Below, in pieces: positions 8,887 through 16,155 of a stretch of 16,155 bases of DNA. The DNA lies in contig MSJI02000424.1 in assembly GCA_001931905.2 (NCBI GenBank), forward strand, positions 1 through 16,155, read 5' to 3'. The stretch is from Cladosporium sp. IMV 00045. Its lineage: Eukaryota > Ascomycota > Dothideomycetes > Cladosporiales > Cladosporiaceae. The notes under the pieces are model-generated. The model ran no database searches. It was not told where the DNA came from and saw nothing but the letters and a program-made list of their open reading frames with translations. The position numbers and the translations under genes are program-made. Numbering within the stretch: the first letter of the stretch is position 1; every line of letters starts with the position of its first letter.

Positions 8887-10403
8887 ATGTTGAGAAAGAC
8901 CGTGCGATTCGCATCCGACAGAATGAGTGCGCAAGCCACATCCGCGCCCTACACCAGGGCCGTTGTCGCCGCCATGAGGAGGCTGTGAGTTCTCACCACA
9001 TACCTCCTAGATATATTCGCGAAGACGGATCCCTGAAGAAGATCGTCGGCAAGGATGATGATGATGGCTAACCAGACATGACGTCTCTCAACAGTTACCC
9101 AGAAGCTCTGGCGGACAAGAGCTTCGACAACACCGGCCGTACGTCTGGACCGACCGCTACCTGAAAGAGATGCATCTCAAGCACCACAAGAAGATGCCAT
9201 CCACACACCCCGCCCATGTAGCTTACCTCGCCCGCCGCAGTCCTCCTCGAGGCTCCCTTTGATCCCGCCCGCCGCCAGATGAACTCCGTCCTCCTCACCG
9301 TCGACCTGACCAAAGCCGTCGCCGACGAGGCCATCGAGAGGAAAGATTCGGTCGTCATCGCCTACCGTGCGTAGTAGTCCCAAAAGGCTTCTCGATCTTC
9401 TCCCACACCTTGTGCACAACTAACACGAGCTTTCGGAGCGAGCAGACCCCATCATCTTCAGAGGTCTCAAGAGCCTCACCTTCAACGACACCCAGCAGAC
9501 CAGTCTACTCCGCCTCGCCGCCGAAGGCATCAGCGTACGCTATTCCTCCCTCTCCTCAAGCCCGTCTCCCCTTCACTAACCCCCTCCCCTAAGGTCTACT
9601 CCCCGCACACGGCCATCGACGCCGCATCCGGCGGCCTAGGCGACTGGCTCGCGGACATCGTAACCGGCACGCCCACTGACGACACTCCACAACCCCCCTC
9701 CTCCGCAGCACCCACACCCTCCGCAGACCTCGAACCCAGCGACCCCTTCAACGCGCCCCCGCCCCGCCCCACCTACCAACTCCAACACCACCCGTCCCAA
9801 CTGACCCTGCAAGAAAACGCCCTCGCCCTCGGCCGCAGCGCGCACAAACGCTACCCCATAACTCCCACCCCGCACCCCACCCACCCCAACGCCGGCATGG
9901 GCCGCATCGTGCGCTTCGAAAAACCCATCCCCCTCCCGGCAATCATCGACCGCATCGGCCTCGGCCTCGGCAACCCGAAGGGCTTCCCCATCGCGGTGCC
10001 GCAGGGCAAGAACGCGGGAGAGATGCAAATCCGCAGCATTGCGATCTGCGCCGGCAGCGGGGGCGGGCTGTTCAGTTCCATGGAGCGGAACGGCGAGGAC
10101 GATGTGGATCTTTATTTCACGGGGGAGATGAGCCATCACGAAGCCCTGGCGGCGATCGAGAAGGGGAAGTGTGTCATTTGTTTGTTTCATAGTAATACTG
10201 AGAGGGGGTTTTTGCACGGCGTGTTGAGGGGGCAGTTGGAAGATGCGATTGGGGAGGAGTGGGAGAGGGTTAGGAAGGAGGAGGCGGGCAGAGAGGAGTG
10301 GAGGGAGGTTTTGAGTGAGGAGGCCGGGGAGGTCGCGGTCAGTGAGGTCGATAGGGATCCGTATGGGATCATGATCGCGAAGAGCGAGGTTGATGTCGAG
10401 TAA
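8887..10403 (+). CDS. nif3: NIF3 / DUF34 (YbgI-like) metal-binding protein, 5 exons
   Basis: Exons 8887-8984, 9095-9138, 9241-9366, 9446-9534 and 9594-10403; introns of 110, 102, 79 and 59 bp are GT..AG with branch sites such as GGCTAACC and AACTAACAC. The product is 388 residues, or 376 from the alternative ATG at 8923. Counting from that ATG: FDNTGLLLEAP (31-41), metal-site YHPIIFRG (His78), SPHTAIDAASGGLGDWLA (His112, Asp116), a Pro-rich insert (about 132-169), and the C-terminal pair in LFHSNTERGFLH (His306, Glu310). These match the two-metal site known in YbgI-type proteins. The biochemical role is unsettled: some members are annotated as GTP cyclohydrolase-like, and yeast Nif3 is mitochondrial. 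The upstream ATG adds MLRKTVRFASDR, which looks like a weak mitochondrial presequence. ATG 8923 has the better context (A at -3). Confidence 0.93.
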
Positions 10404-10712
10404 GGGGGTGGTGGTGATGGGGAGTGTATATTCGGAGAGGAAAATGGGGAAGTTTTGAGACGATGGTTGTGGGGTTTTTTTGCGGATTGCCATTTGATGG
10501 ATAGATTTCCTTAAGGAGAGTCGGATACCATTCTAGCGTAGACCTTTTTGCTATTTTAATTCTTTCACATCTCCACAGGATAAGGGTCCTCTTAAATCTC
10601 AATCGTCAACAGTCGCATTGGATTCTCAAAAGGAGATCCGTGGCTCAAATCAACACGCACACAAACGTCCTTCACTGCGACTTTTTTGAGATCTGTTGGG
10701 TTATGTTTTTAG

Positions 10713-10735
10713 TTTTTTTTTAAAAAAAAAAAAAA
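10713..10735. repeat. T9A14 palindromic AT tract
   Basis: Nine T followed by fourteen A, able to form a 9-bp AT stem on either strand. It is about 310 bp past the NIF3 stop. Such tracts often serve as nucleosome-free, 3'-end-associated DNA in fungi; that role is inferred here. Confidence 0.85.
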
Positions 10736-10784
10736 GAAATTTGTATATTTCGTAGGTAGCCGTTCTGTACATGTCTATCTTGTA

Positions 10785-11100
10785 TGGCAAGGAAAAAGAA
10801 GAGGAAGAAGGGGTGTATGTGTGATGATGAGATTCCAAGGATGGGGGGTTCGTACAAGAGGAAGCAAGGAAAACAGGAAGAGAGGTTTGAAAAAATGAGA
10901 GAGAAAATCAGGATTTTCAGAAAGGGGGGAAAACGAAGGGAAAAGGAAAGATAAATCGGATTTAATGAAGGGAAAACGAAGGAAAGAAAAGCAGGAAAGG
11001 CAGAGACTCCACCCACTCCGGGCATGAAACGCGAGAAAAGAAAGAGAGAGACGAACTGAGAGAAGAAGAAACAATGGTGGAAAGCGAGAAAGATGAAAAG
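10785..11100 (+). repeat. Purine-rich low-complexity tract
   Basis: About 300 bp dominated by A and G on the plus strand, with GGAAAA, GAAAGG and GAGAGA runs and no fixed unit length. On the transporter sense strand it is a polypyrimidine stretch beginning about 250 bp past its stop. It could adopt triplex (H-DNA) structure in part. Confidence 0.8.
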
Positions 11101-11349
11101 ACACGGCCCTCCCTTCCCCCATTCCCCCCGATGCGCCGTTGTCATCATGCGAAAGAAAGGTCTTGTTGATCAATACATTAGGGTCCTGCACCTTCTTGAT
11201 TTCCTTTTCCCCCAATTCACCCTCAAAGTGAGCCGGAAACGCCTTGGGTGATGGTTGCTTGAAAGGAGATCCTCCGGTAAGAAGGTGAAGACGGAAGAAA
11301 GCGCAGCAGCGCATTAGCTTGCTCGTTTCTTTCCCATTCTCTTCCTGGT

Positions 11350-12927
11350 TCAACCGGACAATCTCTTGTGGCCACGGTTCTTCTCGCGGTTATTAGCCCA
11401 GTACGTCGCGGCAATGGAAAGTGTGCTGAGCAGGAGAGTGCCGCCACAGAAAGCCTGAGCGCCAGGCCAGCTGAGCGGGAAAATGGCGCCGCCGACAGGG
11501 CTACCGATCAAGATTCCGAGCGCGCCGCAGAACATGTTGTAGCCGAAGCGCGTGCCGATGGTGCGCATGTCCTTGGTCATGGAAGCGACGCAGGGGCCCT
11601 GCAGGGAGACGAAGGCGCCGGCGCAGAAGCCGTAGAGGAGCGCCCAGATCACGAGGCCGGCGTACGAGGTGCCGACGCCTGCCCAGCAGAAGGCCAGGAT
11701 CGAGGCGGCGCCCGTGCAGGTGCCGAGGACGAGGAGAGGTGGGAAGAATTTGTCCGCGATCAGAGACGGGACAACACGGCCGGGGAGGGAGCCGGCGTTC
11801 AGAACGATGATCATCCAGAAGGGGTTGGCGATTCCGTGTTCCTCGGCGTATTCGGCGATGAAGAAGAAGGGAATGTACTGGCCGACGAAGCCGAAGAAGG
11901 TGGCGAGGTTGATGAGGCCGAAGGGCAGCTCCTTGAGGATCTTGGTGTCGAGGATCTTTTTCTTTGCGGCAGATTTGGGAACGCGAGGCTGGATGACTGC
12001 GCATGGGATGGCAAGGGTGGCCATGGCAATGAAGCCGATGATGCGGACGGTCCAGCCGAAACCGATCTTTTCATTGAGCATTTGGAAGGTGATTGGGTAG
12101 ACGATGCCTCCCACTGAAGAGCCGGAGGCGGCGATACCCATGACGAGAGAACGTTTCTTGGCGAAGTAGGTTGGAAGAATCGAGGTGGCGGTCAAGAAAC
12201 TGCAGCCACCACCAATGCCAACGCAGATTCCTTGGGCCAGAATGAGTTGCCAGTATTCGTGGCAAAGCGAAGTCATCATAAGACCGAAAACGACGGAGCC
12301 GGCTCCAACGAATACCAGCACGCGAACGCTGCCACGGTCGAATACAGGTCCCCACATTAGAGGAGAAGCGCAGAGGAAAAATGAAGTGATGGTTCCGATC
12401 CAGGAAATGCTTGATTGAGTGTTCTCCGTAAGTAGGGTGTTGACATAATATGTTTGGAAAATACCTGAGAATGTGTGAGATTTAGTCGCTTCGCAAAACA
12501 AAATCTTGGTGAAACCCTTACCGTAAGCGTTAATGACACCCCAGGTGTTCATGAAAAGAAAGTGACCTCCAAGCACTTGCAGCCAGGCAGTGAGGCCACC
12601 ATCGGGTGGCGGTCCACCTGGAGGTCCAGGAGGACGAGCTGGAGGCTTCTGCTCTTCCTCTGTCTTCTCTTCGTTTGGAAATCCAGGGCTGGCGGGTGGA
12701 AGGCCAGGGCTGTCGGGCATTGGTACTTGAGGGTTGAGAGCGAACATTGAACTGGCCACACTTTCACGAGGAGGCCAGGCAGGAGACGCAGGCCAGACGG
12801 GAGAATTGGCGCCAGAGTAGTTTCCAGGAGTGCCAGGTCGAGAGTCGAGGTAAGTCCTGAGATCATCAACCGAGTAGTTTTGGTGATGAGGGGTCTCGAT
12901 CATCGCGTAAGAGTTGTTGTTTGCCAT
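11350..12927 (-). CDS. Major facilitator transporter, monocarboxylate transporter (MCT/Mch) family
   Basis: Exons 12522-12927 and 11350-12464 flank a 57 bp intron (GTAAGG..TTCTCAG); the spliced product has 506 residues. Residues 1-105 are a Pro/Ser-rich cytosolic head. The MCT signature follows: PPDGGLTAWLQVLGGHF (about 107-123) leading into TM1. The intron lies directly after TM1 in the codon of Gly136 (NAYG|IFQTYY). A typical loop motif between TM2 and TM3 reads WGPVFDRGSVR, and about twelve membrane segments are visible in all. In fungi this family covers putative monocarboxylate carriers and the riboflavin transporter Mch5, many of unknown substrate; no substrate can be assigned from sequence. 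Splicing is preferred because homologues read AYG-IFQ-TYY without insertion. The intron is a multiple of three and stop-free, so the unspliced frame is also open at 525 residues. Confidence 0.93.
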   Translation of the reverse strand: MANNNSYAMIETPHHQNYSVDDLRTYLDSRPGTPGNYSGANSPVWPASPAWPPRESVASSMFALNPQVPMPDSPGLPPASPGFPNEEKTEEEQKPPARPPGPPGGPPPDGGLTAWLQVLGGHFLFMNTWGVINAYGKGFTKILFCEATKSHTFSGIFQTYYVNTLLTENTQSSISWIGTITSFFLCASPLMWGPVFDRGSVRVLVFVGAGSVVFGLMMTSLCHEYWQLILAQGICVGIGGGCSFLTATSILPTYFAKKRSLVMGIAASGSSVGGIVYPITFQMLNEKIGFGWTVRIIGFIAMATLAIPCAVIQPRVPKSAAKKKILDTKILKELPFGLINLATFFGFVGQYIPFFFIAEYAEEHGIANPFWMIIVLNAGSLPGRVVPSLIADKFFPPLLVLGTCTGAASILAFCWAGVGTSYAGLVIWALLYGFCAGAFVSLQGPCVASMTKDMRTIGTRFGYNMFCGALGILIGSPVGGAIFPLSWPGAQAFCGGTLLLSTLSIAATYWANNREKNRGHKRLSG

Positions 12928-13678
12928 GATGGGCGATGAGGGCAGCCGCGGGGCTGAATATCTTTGAGAATGCAGCTAAATTGAATGACGATATCGTAAG
13001 AATCTTGTCCAACGGCGAGAGCTCCGCTCTGCAACTAGTAAGATAAGACGTTGGTAGAAGGTGGGCACAGCAGTAGCAGCAGCAGTAGCATGTAGTTTTC
13101 CCGTGTTGGTTGGCGACGGACCGAGGAGTGCCTTTGAAAGATAAGGCGAAGGGTATAGCAAGCGAATGTGCAGCGCTGAAGGATTGAAGCGGATACGAAA
13201 GGGACAGTAGTGAGTCTGTCTACGGTCGGACAGACGCAGCAAGGCAATAGTTGCTCCACGTGTGGGCTGTTAGGCAGCGCCGAAAGAAGAGGAAAGAGAA
13301 TGCAAAACTGAGATGCTAAAGGATGGACTAGGAGGCTGCACAGCGGTGGACGGGCCCCCAAGACGCTTACCGGCAGTTGCGTAAAGGTGGAAGAAACAGC
13401 TGGAGGCTCTCGTACAGCGGTGCAGTCAGAGGTAGCGGAGTGGGACGACACGAGAGCCCGACTGCCCGACAAGCTGAACGCGGCAAACTAGGAGGCCCAC
13501 GCAGAGGGAGGAGTAGTCGCTCGGTAGGACGGTAGCTGGGAGTTAGCGGCGGAAGGGCTGTTGAGAAGTGTGTAAATTTAGACGGTTTAGCCACACATGC
13601 GATCGTGAACAGTGGGCGCTAGTCATGGAGAGGATGTGATCGCCAGTGGGCGACTACGGTGGCAGCGCTTGGCCCGGA

Positions 13679-13684
13679 TATAAA
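13679..13684 (+). promoter_or_regulatory. TATAAA box of unknown target
   Basis: TATAAA in the context GGATATAAACG, about 750 bp upstream of the transporter start and pointing the other way, and 2 kb before the synthetase start. It fits neither neighbour at a usual distance. It may mark an unannotated transcript or be chance. Confidence 0.3.
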
Positions 13685-13690
13685 CGTCCG

Positions 13691-13713
13691 CCCCTGGAAC
13701 CCTGAGCCAGGGG
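13691..13713. repeat. Inverted repeat with 7-bp arms CCCCTGG / CCAGGGG
   Basis: Perfect arms at 13691-13697 and 13707-13713 flank a 9-nt loop. The arms contain opposed CCCCT and AGGGG cores, the stress-response element recognised by Msn2/4-type zinc fingers. It lies 7 bp past the TATAAA. Confidence 0.55.
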
Positions 13714-13782
13714 AAGGAAAGGGCATTGAGTGCGTTTTGCCTGTTCCTGAGCTGGGCGCTGCTGCGCTGCATGCGAGGTCAT

Positions 13783-13798
13783 CACGCGCGCGCGCGCA
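13783..13798. repeat. Alternating purine-pyrimidine CG run
   Basis: Sixteen bases alternating pyrimidine and purine (CA, a CG run, then CA) of the type that favours Z-DNA. Noncoding location. Confidence 0.8.
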
Positions 13799-15373
13799 GT
13801 TTGAAGTGACAATGCTGGGCAGACGACACGACTTCTGTAGAGCGTCAAATAGTGCCTGAGCCAAAGTAATAATAGGAAGACCAAAAACCGCAACGGCATC
13901 ACGGGAGAAGCAATTAGTGTGCTGGCCGGCGGCTGGGCGCAGTGGTATTCTCCGATCGAATCTTGGATGGCGATGGAGTGATGTTATGTAAGTAGAGTTG
14001 TAGTTGGGGAATACGACTCAGGCAGGACGGAAGTGGAACTCCAGAAGAGCCGAAGAGTAGTGTTGTTTCCGACTTCTATTGCGGAATCTGCTCCTGGTGA
14101 GATGTGGATATGGAAGTGCATGTTGAGATGTCGGCGGTGGAAGAGGCCGGGCAGTCTCACAGACCAGGGTAAGGTCAATTCAGGGGAGAAAAAGCAGAAA
14201 ACGCCACAGAGCCTTGAAGGCAGACCACACCAAAGCAGTAATACCACGGTCGCCGGCACGTCGGGCAGGCTTAAATGCTTGGTGAAGTGGGCCGCAGCCA
14301 CCCGCCGCCAACCTGCAAGGAACGCGTGCAGATGAATGTTGGTGAGATCTGTCAAAAACTTCAGGGACCAACCAGAGAGAGCGATGAGAATTTGAGAATG
14401 CATGTGCCTGAGCCTGTGTGAGCCGCTGAGCGCGTGGCGCGAATGGCGGGTATGTAAGTGAAATTTCAGTTTCCAAGAAGAGCACAGGAAGAGGAAGAAG
14501 CTCCAGCGAATGCGAAACGTCCCGCGCGGGCCTATCTCGTCGTCTGCTCCCACCGTGCCACCGTCGTTCTTCACCAACACCACACCACTAGAACTAACTA
14601 CATTGTACTGCGGGCTACTACTGCAGCCATGCTGCCAATCAACACTGCCACACTTTACTCCATACTGACTTCGGCCACCGCTTAAGCACCCCTGATCGCG
14701 CTTCAACACGAGCTTGCTACACCTCTCTCGTCGCGAGCCCCTGTTGTTGACGGATCTCCCCCGAATCATGCATGTCTTGCCAGGCGTTGATTAGATAGGC
14801 GCGGCAACGTACACACTCGACTCGATGTCTGGCATCGCCTATCGCAAAGCGTGGCTCGCTTTACTCCAGGTCATTTCCACATTCCCCAGGCTCATCAATA
14901 TATACTCTGTTCTGGCAATTTTTAAGTTTGCCGCTGGTAGCAATAGGGGGCTCCCAGCGGCCATAGTCTTCCCGAGGGCACCGACAATCGTCTGCTTGCC
15001 CTACGTGGACCCAACCCGCGGATCGTCGTGCAGTCCGCGGCCTCACTTTTCACGTCAAGCCTTACCATCCCGCGCCCTGGTCAGCACTTCCGAGACGCCC
15101 AAAAACGGTCTCACAGCACGCGGTCTTTGTCAAGGGTTCCCAGTATCCTAACGTCCTGCCAAAAACCGCCTCACCCGCACCATGGGTTTTGCTGGCGTCG
15201 ATTGTGTACATATATGTCGGTGGAATCTCCTAAACGCATCGCCAACCCAGCACATGTGAACACGGCAGACTCGAGTCGGCTCTCTTGGCCCTACAAACTT
15301 AGAATCTTTCATGGGAGCTTGAGCCCCCGGCCATCTAGCAATTGATCGTTTCCCCCAATTAGATGTGCCACGG

Positions 15374-15387
15374 CGGTGCCAACACCG
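15374..15387. promoter_or_regulatory. CGG-N8-CCG palindrome, candidate zinc-cluster regulator site
   Basis: CGGTG, four bases, CACCG: perfect 5-bp arms with terminal CGG and CCG triplets eight bases apart, as bound by dimeric Zn2Cys6 regulators. It lies about 300 bp upstream of the synthetase-like start. The regulator is unknown. Confidence 0.35.
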
Positions 15388-15685
15388 TATCCTGTCTACG
15401 CGACTTTTCATCTCAACGGCCGCCATGCCCAAAACGGCGCGGCCCTGCAATAGTCCATCCTTATGGATGGCGAACAGAAAGGCTGTCTGTTCTAATAATG
15501 TTCACACTACTGGCCTTGCTCGCTCGCTCCCCTTTCTCTTAATTGTTTCTCCATTGTGACGTTTCGTCCCTGTCTATCGTCTTGTACTACTAATATCTTC
15601 GTCTGAAGACTCCCTCTCGCTTCTTCCAACCCCTTACGTTGTCACGTTTTATACCCCCAGATCACAACACAGAGAGCTGCCCATC

Positions 15686-16155
15686 ATGTTGCTCTCAGAG
15701 GCTGCCGGACGGCCTGTCGATACCAGCACCCTTTCACATCTTAATGTTTGGCAAAAAGCCGTCTCCTCCAACCCTAATGCCACCGCTTTGATCTCATACC
15801 ACCAAAAGGCATCCAACTTTCGCTGGGTGGGTAAGCCAGCGCAGCGAATCCGAATTTGTCGAATGGACTTTTGCAGACCTCGACCGTGGAGCCCGCAGAC
15901 TGGCCACCACTCTCAACAGCATTTCTCCCATCAACAGGAGACCAATTGCTTGCTTCTGCAACAACCAGGCAGAATGGGCCCTCATGCTGTGGGCGGCTGC
16001 CTACCTTCACGCACCTCTGGTGCCCATTAACCCCAAAAGTGCCATCCGCGCTGAGGAAGTTTCACACATGCTCAAGCTTGTCAAGCCTGCTGTGATTGCT
16101 GCTCCCGACAAGACTGTTGCCAGCCAATTGGAGCAGAGCCTGGGCAGTGAAATGC
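15686..16155 (+). CDS. AMP-dependent acyl-CoA synthetase/ligase-like protein, 5' part only
   Basis: The start ATG has A at -3 and follows a pyrimidine-rich leader. Proposed exons are 15686-15830 and 15877 to the window edge (truncated), around a 46 bp GTAAGC..TTTTGCAG intron; 141 residues are visible. The head reads MLLSEAAGRP, then WQKAVSSNPNATALISYHQ. After the junction come DLDRGARRLATTL, RRPIACFCNNQAEWALMLWA and AYLHAPLVPINPKSA. These match the N-terminal lobe of AMP-forming enzymes, with core A1 near FRWVDL and core A2 near YLHAPLVPINP. The catalytic motifs (P-loop A3, A5, A8) lie beyond the window, so substrate and any carrier domain cannot be judged. The intron is short, its branch site is weak, and the intron sequence itself looks partly coding (see findings), so the junction is less certain than the family call. 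Confidence 0.82.

Larger units (their letters stand above)
10404..11349. other. 0.95 kb tail-to-tail intergenic region with low-complexity tracts
   Basis: It lies between the ends of NIF3 (plus) and the transporter (minus) and holds their 3' UTRs. A T9A14 block sits at 10713-10735. About 10785-11100 is heavily purine-rich on the plus strand: 10921-10980 has only 9 pyrimidines in 60. Long Phe/Ser/Leu-rich minus-strand frames here are by-products of that bias. No gene is supported. Confidence 0.65.
12928..15685. other. 2.76 kb divergent intergenic region, no supported gene
   Basis: It separates the starts of the transporter (minus) and the acyl-CoA synthetase-like gene (plus) and contains both promoters. 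It includes a CAG/TAG-rich patch near 13068-13090, an inverted repeat at 13214-13235, a TATAAA at 13679-13684 followed by a hairpin at 13691-13713, an alternating CG run at 13783-13798 and a CGG-N8-CCG palindrome at 15374-15387. A 261-codon minus-strand frame (13984-14769) shows no domain. The last 90 bp before 15686 are pyrimidine-rich, like a fungal leader. Base composition does not suggest a RIP-mutated transposon. Confidence 0.6.

Noticed and set aside
10775..11353. Minus-strand frame just after the transporter stop with a coding-looking piece (SPFKQPSPKAFPAHFEGELG)
   Set aside because: No credible splice donor joins it to the transporter, it has no ATG at a suitable place, and the rest is a polypyrimidine artefact. 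Treated as 3' UTR.
13035..13472. 145-codon minus-strand frame upstream of the transporter
   Set aside because: Ser/Leu/Cys-rich with poly-Leu from CAG-type repeats, no domain; most likely leader or promoter DNA.
14972..14977. CCGAGG hexamer (FarA/FarB fatty-acid response core) 0.7 kb before the synthetase-like gene
   Set aside because: A single 6-mer is expected by chance about every 2 kb on two strands, and the substrate of the enzyme is unknown.

Overview
The window is nuclear DNA of a filamentous ascomycete (Pezizomycotina). Genes are short and mostly intron-bearing, with 46-110 bp introns, GT..AG borders and CTAAC-like branch sites, and coding wobble positions are GC-rich. The protein versions look closest to Dothideomycetes, but that placement is an impression. 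I see no tRNA, rRNA, CRISPR array, transposon or biosynthetic cluster. It reads as an ordinary housekeeping region.

Layout from left to right: a frequenin/NCS-1 calcium sensor (minus, 5 exons, complete, 190 aa); a head-to-head 0.84 kb promoter; COG6 of the Golgi tethering complex (plus, one exon, 685 aa); a 1.6 kb tail-to-tail spacer; an uncharacterised single-pass membrane protein (minus, 248 aa); a 1.5 kb spacer holding its leader and the 3' side of the next gene; BolA2/Fra2 (minus, 2 exons, 103 aa); a compact 0.3 kb divergent promoter; a NIF3-family protein (plus, 5 exons); a 0.95 kb tail-to-tail spacer with a long purine-rich tract; an MCT-type major facilitator transporter (minus, 2 exons, 506 aa); a 2.76 kb divergent spacer with no supported gene; and the 5' end of an AMP-forming acyl-CoA synthetase-like gene (plus) that runs off the right edge.

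Two divergent pairs make functional sense. NCS-1 (activator of Golgi PI4-kinase in yeast) sits opposite COG6 (Golgi retrograde tether). BolA2/Fra2 (glutaredoxin partner in iron sensing) shares a short promoter with the metal-binding NIF3 protein, and that promoter carries an exact match to the iron-regulatory GATA consensus ATCWGATAA.

The most intriguing signals are a roughly 100-codon, GC3-rich, in-phase open stretch inside the long first intron of NCS-1, which could encode an alternative non-myristoylated N-terminus; the iron-type GATA site; a frame discontinuity near the start of the acyl-CoA synthetase-like gene; and a 57 bp stop-free intron in the transporter. No clearly new multi-gene system is evident.
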